Of a stretch of 64,000 nucleotides of DNA, positions 58,859 through 64,000 are shown one piece after another. The DNA is from Lachnospiraceae bacterium (GTDB taxonomy: Bacteria; Bacillota_A; Clostridia; Lachnospirales; Lachnospiraceae): assembly GCA_017561985.1 (NCBI GenBank), contig JAFZAZ010000015.1, forward strand, positions 72,785 through 136,784. The letters run 5' to 3'. The notes beneath the pieces are model-generated. The model had not been told where the DNA came from. It was given only the letters and a program-made list of their open reading frames with translations, and ran no database searches. Every line of letters starts with the position of its first letter. The first letter of the stretch is position 1. The position numbers and the translations under genes are program-made.

Positions 58859-60637
58859 TTATAGTATGTTGTCCAGCGTGTTGTTCGCAACGGTAGATGC
58901 GCTCTCCTCCGCCGCCAATGCAACGGTGTCTGCGGCGCTGTCCACGATGTCCGAGGCAAGGGACGAGGTGTCCGCTGCGATGCCCGAGGTGTCGGCGACA
59001 AATGACGAAGCGGTATCGACGACGTCCGTTGCCGTGTCGGCAACGGGCGAAACGGTTTCGGATGCAGCCTGCGAAACTTCCGCAGCAGCGTCAGAAACGT
59101 CCGCTGCAACGCTTGATGCTTCCGCAGCAACGTTCGATGCTTCCGCTGCAACGCTCGATGCTTCCGCTGCAACGCTCGCGGTATTCGCTGTATAGCTCGC
59201 TGCATTCACAGTATAGTTTGAAGCATTTGCCGCATAGTTCGAAGCATTCAGAGCAGCGTTTGAGGCGTTCGCCGCATCCGCAACTGCCTGCTGTATGCGC
59301 TCAGCCGCAGGTTCCGAAAAATTCTGCGCCATTTCGGAGATCTCCTGCAGTTTCTGCGCCGTATAAGCCGCATTCTGCCCCGTATACGGCTGCTGCACGG
59401 CCTGACCCGCATAAGGCTGCTGTGCATACGTCTGCCGGCCTGTGAAAGCCTGCTGACCGTACATCTGCTGGCCTGCATACTGCTGACCGTACGTCTGCTG
59501 GCCTGCATACTGCTGCTGACCGTACGTCTGCTGTCCCGCATACTGCTGTTGTGCATATGCCTGCTGCTGTGCGTACACCTGACCCGCAAATGCCTGCTGG
59601 CCGTACGTCTGCGCGTACGACTGCTGACCGTACTGCTGATACGCCTGCGGGTTCTTCTTCATCTGGCGCTCGTATTTTCTGCGCTGCTTCAGATAATCCT
59701 TCTCAAAGCGCTCCTCCTCGGTCTTCTCGTCACTGCGCAGCGAGGAGAACAATATCTTCAGGATGATGGCGATGACAACGCATGCGAGCGAGATCCATAG
59801 AACGCGGATTGCCGGCTCGCGGAAAATGCCCGCAACCGCCGAGATGACGGTGGTTGATTCCGCAAGCCTGCTCGGAAGAAGTTCCTCCAGAATGCCCTCG
59901 ATCGTGAGCAGAAGCACACTTCCTCCCGCAAGGCCTCCTACGAGACCGACCTCAAAGAAAGTGCCCGGCAGGAACCGTCCGCGAAGGATCAGGATCATCA
60001 GGATGCTGAACACGCACATGCCGAGTGACACCCACTTGAAGCCCTGGGCGTACAACTTGGCAGTGGACAGCGAGCTGCGCATATCCTTGATCTCGTCGGA
60101 GTCAATCTGGTCAATGTCAAGCTTTTCCCACTTGACCTTCTCGAGATTCTCACGGATGACGGCCATCTCCTTCTTTGAGAGCTCTTCGCCCGTGATATTC
60201 TCGATCGTATCGCGGTTCTCCTCGATCAGCTTATACACGTCATCCGCATTGAGGGACGGCTTGGCGTCGTTGTCTCCCTCAAGGAAGTAGTCCATGTAAT
60301 CTTCCATCTTGTCCGCGAAAAATCCTCTGACAATCTTATCGTTTAGAATCTTCTCCAGCTCTTCGTCGCTGATCTTGACTTTCTGTCCCGACGCCTCCGA
60401 GAGCTGCTCACTGATGTACTCCGAAAGGCTCGTGTCCTCGTCGGCATCCTTGTCCAGGTCGGTCGCCTTCAGGTCCGAGAACCGAATACTCTCCGCAACC
60501 GTCCTCACCAGTTTCTTGGGCTCCGTCAGCTCTTCCATCCGGGACGTAATGATCCAGGCAATAATTCCTATGAAGAGCATTATTCCGAATAATACCGCAA
60601 AAACCGACCTAACCGCTGACAATCTCTTTTTCGACAT
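58859..60637 (-). CDS. Membrane protein with Tyr/Gly/Gln-rich low-complexity region and Ala-rich heptad tail
   Basis: 592 residues. Helix 1 (about 11-31, SVFAVLFGIMLFIGIIAWII) is followed by an acidic extracytoplasmic domain to about 190, then helices near 195-220, 225-260 and 275-300. After a basic segment (KQRRKYERQMKK) lies a low-complexity region at about 325-420 made of YGQQ, YAQQQ and AGQQTYG units. From about 465 to the end are Ala/Ser/Val repeats (SVAAEAS, NYAANAS) that would form long amphipathic helices. The pattern is like prion-like domains of RNA-binding proteins. No known family is recognised for the whole. Confidence 0.75.
   Translation of the reverse strand: MSKKRLSAVRSVFAVLFGIMLFIGIIAWIITSRMEELTEPKKLVRTVAESIRFSDLKATDLDKDADEDTSLSEYISEQLSEASGQKVKISDEELEKILNDKIVRGFFADKMEDYMDYFLEGDNDAKPSLNADDVYKLIEENRDTIENITGEELSKKEMAVIRENLEKVKWEKLDIDQIDSDEIKDMRSSLSTAKLYAQGFKWVSLGMCVFSILMILILRGRFLPGTFFEVGLVGGLAGGSVLLLTIEGILEELLPSRLAESTTVISAVAGIFREPAIRVLWISLACVVIAIILKILFSSLRSDEKTEEERFEKDYLKQRRKYERQMKKNPQAYQQYGQQSYAQTYGQQAFAGQVYAQQQAYAQQQYAGQQTYGQQQYAGQQTYGQQYAGQQMYGQQAFTGRQTYAQQPYAGQAVQQPYTGQNAAYTAQKLQEISEMAQNFSEPAAERIQQAVADAANASNAALNASNYAANASNYTVNAASYTANTASVAAEASSVAAEASNVAAEASSVAADVSDAAAEVSQAASETVSPVADTATDVVDTASSFVADTSGIAADTSSLASDIVDSAADTVALAAEESASTVANNTLDNIL
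59390..59655 (-). repeat. Short-unit repeat encoding YGQQ/YAGQQ
   Basis: Units of 12-30 bp built on the TACGGTCAGCAG theme, read on the minus strand, recur about 15 times. Confidence 0.8.
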
Positions 60638-60794
60638 TTCTTTTCCTCCGTTCTCTTCCGCGCCGGTCGCCCGCGCGCGTTTTCTACCGCAAATCTGTAT
60701 TCATTGTACATCACGTCTTTTTGTTTTTGAAGACTTTTTTGCGGAGTTATCGCATAAAAAATCATGCCTTGCATATTTTCCGCAGGATGTAAAA

Positions 60795-60832
60795 AAACAA
60801 GGCAACCACATCGGAAAACGGGTTGCCTTGCG
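60795..60832 (-). terminator. Terminator of carB
   Basis: Minus-strand stem CAAGGCAACC / GGTTGCCTTG with a 13-nt loop, then TTTTTTT. Confidence 0.85.
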
Positions 60833-60857
60833 AGTGTTTTTATTCCATTGTCGCGGA

Positions 60858-63800
60858 TCAAACCATCGGCGTGATCTCGGAGTGGATCTCCTGCAGCGAC
60901 TTCACCGGGCTGTCCTTGTGCGTCTTCACGTAGTGGATACCCTCGGCCGTAGCGCGTGCGGCAGCGATGGTCGTCACATACGGTACCTTCGCCTTGATGG
61001 CCGCCTTACGCAGGTAGCTGTCGTCGTGTACGCTGTTCTTTCCGATCGGGGAGTTGATGACAAGCTGTACACTGCCGTTGGTGATCAGGTCGTAGCAGTT
61101 CGGGCGTCCCTCGTAAAGCTTGAGCACCTTCTCTGCCTCGATGCCGGCGTTCGTGATTGCGTCGAACGTGCCGCCGGTAGCGTAGATCTTGAAGCCGTCC
61201 TCCGCGAACTGCTTCGCAATGTCGAGCATCTCGTCCTTGTCCTTGTTCTTTACGGAGATCAGCACTGCACCCTCGGTCGGAAGCTTCGACTGAATTGCTT
61301 CCTGTGCCTTGACAAATGCCTCGCCGTAAGACGGGGAAAGTCCGAGCACCTCACCTGTGGAACGCATCTCCGGTCCGAGGATCGGGTCAACCTCAGGGAA
61401 CATGTTGAACGGGAACGCAGCTTCCTTCACACCGTAGTTCGGGATGTGCATCTCATGAAGCTCCGGAACCGGCGACTTGCGGCCGGTAAGCTCTGCGGTG
61501 ATAATCTCGGTAGCAAGCGGTACCATGCGGATGTTGCAGACCTTCGAAACCAACGGAACCGTGCGGGATGCACGCGGGTTCGCCTCAAGCACGAACACCT
61601 TTCCGTTCTCGATCGCGTACTGCATGTTCATCAGGCCCTTGACATGCATCTCCTCGGCGATCTTGCGGGTGTACTCCTTGATGGTAGCCACATTTTCCGC
61701 AGAGATATGTACCGAAGGGATGATGCATGCGGAGTCACCGGAGTGAACGCCCGCAAGCTCGATATGCTCCATAACCGCAGGAACGAAGGCATGTGCGCCG
61801 TCTGCGATCGCGTCCGCCTCGCACTCGAGTGCATGGTTGAGGAAACGGTCGATCAGGATCGGACGATCCGGCGTTACGCCGACTGCCGCGTTCATGTATT
61901 CGGTCATCTGGTCGTCATCGTAAACGACTTCCATGCCGCGTCCGCCGAGCACGTAGGAAGGGCGAACCATGACAGGATAACCGATCTTCTTTGCGATTCC
62001 GATCGCATCCTCCACCGTTACAGCCATTCCGGACTCGGGCATCGGGATGCCGAGCTTGTCCATCATCGCGCGGAAGAGGTCGCGGTCCTCTGCGAGGTCG
62101 ATCACGGCAGGCGAAGTTCCAAGGATCTTCACGCCGTTCTTCTCGAGGGATGCCGCAAGGTTCAGAGGCGTCTGGCCGCCGAACTGAGCGATTACGCCGA
62201 GAGGCTTCTCCTTCTTGTAGATGCTGAGAACGTCCTCAAGCGTCAGAGGCTCAAAATACAGCTTGTCGGAGGTGTCGTAGTCGGTCGAAACAGTCTCCGG
62301 GTTGCAGTTGACAATGATCGTCTCGAAGCCGAGTTTCTTGAGTGCCATTGCTGCGTGTACGCAGCAGTAGTCGAACTCGATACCCTGGCCGATACGGTTC
62401 GGACCGCCGCCGAGGATCATGACTTTCTTGTTGTTGGTCGAAGGGCTCTCGTCCTTCTCGATGTTGTAGCTCGAGAAGTAGTAAGCGCTGTCCTGCGTTC
62501 CGCTTACGTGTACGCCCTCCCAGGCCTCCTCAAGGCCGATCGCGAGGCGTCTGTTGCGGATGTCGTCCTCGGAAACCTCAAGAAGCTTTGCGAGATAGCG
62601 GTCGGAAAATCCGTCCTTCTTCGCTTTGATGAGAACCTCGTCCGCCGGAACGCTGCCCTTCTTTGCAAGAAGTGCCTCTTCCTCCTCGACAAGCTCCTTC
62701 ATCTGCTCGATGAACCACTTCTTTACGCGGGTTGCCGCATGTACTTCATCGACGGTAGCGCCCTTGCGAAGCGCCTCATACATCTGGAAATGTCTCTCGC
62801 TCGAAGGCGTTGCAAGCTTCTGCAGCAGGTCCTCCTTCGAGAGCTCATGGAAGTTCTTGACAAAGCCAAGTCCGTAGCGGCCGGTCTCAAGGCTGCGGAT
62901 CGCCTTCTGGAAGGCTTCCTTGTAGTTCTTACCGATGCTCATGACCTCGCCCACGGCGCGCATCTGCGTGCCGAGCTTGTCCTCTACGCCCTTGAATTTT
63001 TCGAATGCCCAGCGGGCAAATTTGATTACCACATAGTCGCCGCTCGGAACGTACTTGTCGAGCGTGCCGCATTTTCCGCAAGGGATGTCCTTGAGGGTAA
63101 GGCCCGTTGCAAGCATCGCGGAAACAAGAGCGATCGGGAAGCCGGTTGCCTTCGAGGCAAGTGCCGACGAACGCGATGTTCTGGGGTTGATCTCGATAAC
63201 AACGATACGATCGGACTTCGGATCATGAGCGAACTGTACGTTCGTTCCGCCGATGACCTGAACGCGGTCTACAATCTTGTATGCCTGCTCCTGCAGACGC
63301 TTCTGTACTTCCTCGGAGATCGTCAGCATCGGTGCCGCGCAGAACGAGTCGCCGGTGTGAACGCCCATCGGGTCGATGTTCTCGATGAAGCATACGGTAA
63401 TCATGTTGCCCTCGCAGTCGCGGACAACCTCGAGCTCAAGCTCCTCCCAGCCGAGGACGGACTCCTCAACCAGAACCTGGCCTACGAGACTCGCCTGAAG
63501 GCCTCTCGCGCATACCGTGCTGAGCTCTTCCTTGTTGTAAACAAGTCCGCCGCCGGCGCCGCCCATCGTGTATGCCGGGCGAAGAACCACCGGATATCCG
63601 AGCTTGTCGGCAATCGCAAGTGCCTCATCGACGCTGTAGGCAACCTCGCTTCTCGCCATCTCGATGCCGAGCTCGTTCATCGTATTCTTAAACTCGATAC
63701 GGTCCTCGCCGCGCTCGATCGCATCAACCTGCACGCCGATAACCTTTACGTTATATTTGTCCAGAACGCCAGCCTTGTTGAGCTCTGCGCAGAGGTTCAG

Positions 63801-64000
63801 TCCGGACTGTCCGCCGAGGTTCGGCAGCAGCGCATCCGGGCGCTCCTTTGCGATGATACGCTCCAAACGGTCTACATTGAGCGGCTCGATGTATGTTACG
63901 TCCGCAACCTCCGGGTCGGTCATGATCGTTGCCGGGTTCGAGTTCACCAGCACGATCTGATATCCGAGCTTGCGAAGCGCTTTGCACGCCTGCGTGCCGG
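60858..64000 (-). CDS. carB: Carbamoyl-phosphate synthase large subunit (partial, N-terminus outside window)
   Basis: 1047 residues are visible. The frame stays open to the window edge, where ACKALRKLGYQ corresponds to about residue 30 of the family, so only some 30-35 residues are missing. Both ATP-grasp halves are present (VVLRPAYTMGGAGGGLVYN with NPRTSRSSALASKATGFPIA, and VMVRPSYVLGGRGMEVVYD with NPRASRTVPLVSK). The C-terminal MGS-like allosteric domain includes GLSPSYGEAFVKAQEAIQSKLP and NLI/V-type ends. It makes carbamoyl phosphate for pyrimidines and arginine, using ammonia from CarA, which is likely just outside the window. Confidence 0.96.
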   Translation of the reverse strand, partial: GTQACKALRKLGYQIVLVNSNPATIMTDPEVADVTYIEPLNVDRLERIIAKERPDALLPNLGGQSGLNLCAELNKAGVLDKYNVKVIGVQVDAIERGEDRIEFKNTMNELGIEMARSEVAYSVDEALAIADKLGYPVVLRPAYTMGGAGGGLVYNKEELSTVCARGLQASLVGQVLVEESVLGWEELELEVVRDCEGNMITVCFIENIDPMGVHTGDSFCAAPMLTISEEVQKRLQEQAYKIVDRVQVIGGTNVQFAHDPKSDRIVVIEINPRTSRSSALASKATGFPIALVSAMLATGLTLKDIPCGKCGTLDKYVPSGDYVVIKFARWAFEKFKGVEDKLGTQMRAVGEVMSIGKNYKEAFQKAIRSLETGRYGLGFVKNFHELSKEDLLQKLATPSSERHFQMYEALRKGATVDEVHAATRVKKWFIEQMKELVEEEEALLAKKGSVPADEVLIKAKKDGFSDRYLAKLLEVSEDDIRNRRLAIGLEEAWEGVHVSGTQDSAYYFSSYNIEKDESPSTNNKKVMILGGGPNRIGQGIEFDYCCVHAAMALKKLGFETIIVNCNPETVSTDYDTSDKLYFEPLTLEDVLSIYKKEKPLGVIAQFGGQTPLNLAASLEKNGVKILGTSPAVIDLAEDRDLFRAMMDKLGIPMPESGMAVTVEDAIGIAKKIGYPVMVRPSYVLGGRGMEVVYDDDQMTEYMNAAVGVTPDRPILIDRFLNHALECEADAIADGAHAFVPAVMEHIELAGVHSGDSACIIPSVHISAENVATIKEYTRKIAEEMHVKGLMNMQYAIENGKVFVLEANPRASRTVPLVSKVCNIRMVPLATEIITAELTGRKSPVPELHEMHIPNYGVKEAAFPFNMFPEVDPILGPEMRSTGEVLGLSPSYGEAFVKAQEAIQSKLPTEGAVLISVKNKDKDEMLDIAKQFAEDGFKIYATGGTFDAITNAGIEAEKVLKLYEGRPNCYDLITNGSVQLVINSPIGKNSVHDDSYLRKAAIKAKVPYVTTIAAARATAEGIHYVKTHKDSPVKSLQEIHSEITPMV

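Larger units (their letters stand above)
1149..63077. repeat. Dispersed short motif GGAAAATG (fuller form CGGAAAATGC), about 42 copies
   Basis: Plus-strand copies of GGAAAATG start at 1206, 2863, 5140, 10347, 15349, 22432, 23782, 25495, 27777, 34051, 40867, 42015, 43372, 45842, 47988, 54215, 55669 and 59821. Minus-strand copies (CATTTTCC) start at 1149, 4720, 10211, 12019, 14268, 15961, 16617, 19930, 24601, 24877, 26174, 29643, 32178, 34811, 39952, 43441, 45572, 49900, 50419, 52490, 54692, 57834, 61691 and 63070. About 28 have C before the octamer. Variants CGTAAAATG (3372, 3417, 14476, 15701, 17158, 18706, 20521, 20819, 44648) and CGCAAAATG (18963, 37570, 43644, 51371 regions) add more. All were counted by eye. 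Confidence 0.85.

Noticed and set aside
1149..63077. Dispersed motif read as a Chi or KOPS site
   Set aside because: Those elements are strongly strand-biased, whereas copies here are split 18 to 24. The replication direction of the window is unknown, so this is not a complete exclusion.

Overview
The window reads as a chromosomal core-genome segment of a GC-rich member of the Clostridia, most likely family Lachnospiraceae. The evidence is the ruvA-ruvB-zapA-U32 gene order, DUF1836 and DUF6465-type proteins, a class B sortase, a phenylalanine-type T-box leader, Gram-positive lipoproteins and standard AGGAGG ribosome binding sites. No phage, integrase, transposase or CRISPR array was seen. About fifty protein genes, one tRNA and one probable free-standing small RNA were found, most on the minus strand.

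Layout. 1-6.5 kb: a cut AraC-type regulator, a 23S rRNA uracil methyltransferase, a TrpR-like repressor, a DUF1836 protein, the PcrA helicase and a small membrane protein. 6.5-14.1 kb: four exported proteins (HtrA-type protease, membrane-anchored GH5 cellulase, M1 metallopeptidase lipoprotein, NlpC/P60 wall hydrolase), the last three with Thr-Pro linkers. 14.5-24.4 kb: an acetyltransferase, RlmI-like methyltransferase, GtrA, NUDIX and HD proteins, a U32 protease-like enzyme, zapA, ruvB, ruvA and a DnaQ-fold exonuclease. 24.4-31.2 kb: a lipoprotein and an 1876-residue surface protein built of CxxCG repeats, a BACON-like domain and InlB-type repeats. 31.5-41.2 kb: rpmF, an ABC-2 exporter, ackA-pta, mscL, ilvH, a histone-H1-like protein, VanZ and a lipoprotein. 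41.3-43.5 kb: a T-box leader with a UUC (Phe) specifier ahead of phenylacetate-CoA ligase and an ACT protein. 43.7-50 kb: a two-copy lipoprotein, malic enzyme, fumarase, an LDH/MDH-family enzyme and a HAD phosphatase. 50-55.7 kb: the small RNA, LysR, hemolysin III, tRNA-Gly, and a sortase B with its substrate. 56-58.8 kb: an operon of nucleosidase, spore-photoproduct-lyase-like radical SAM enzyme and SDR. 58.9-64 kb: a membrane protein with a Tyr/Gly/Gln-rich segment, and carB, cut by the window edge.

How the genes work together. pta/ackA, malic enzyme, fumarase and the LDH/MDH enzyme fit a fermentative anaerobe making acetate and malate/fumarate or lactate. The cellulase and large surface proteins fit life on plant polysaccharide in a gut or rumen. 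paaK plus ACT under a Phe T-box points to aromatic amino-acid/aryl-acid metabolism.

Most unusual signal. The octamer GGAAAATG (usually CGGAAAATG, often followed by C) occurs about 42 times on the two strands in 64 kb, where base composition predicts one or two. It appears in every reading frame and in intergenic DNA, roughly once per 1.5 kb. This density resembles the DNA uptake sequences of Pasteurellaceae and Neisseriaceae. I know of no such element described in Clostridia.
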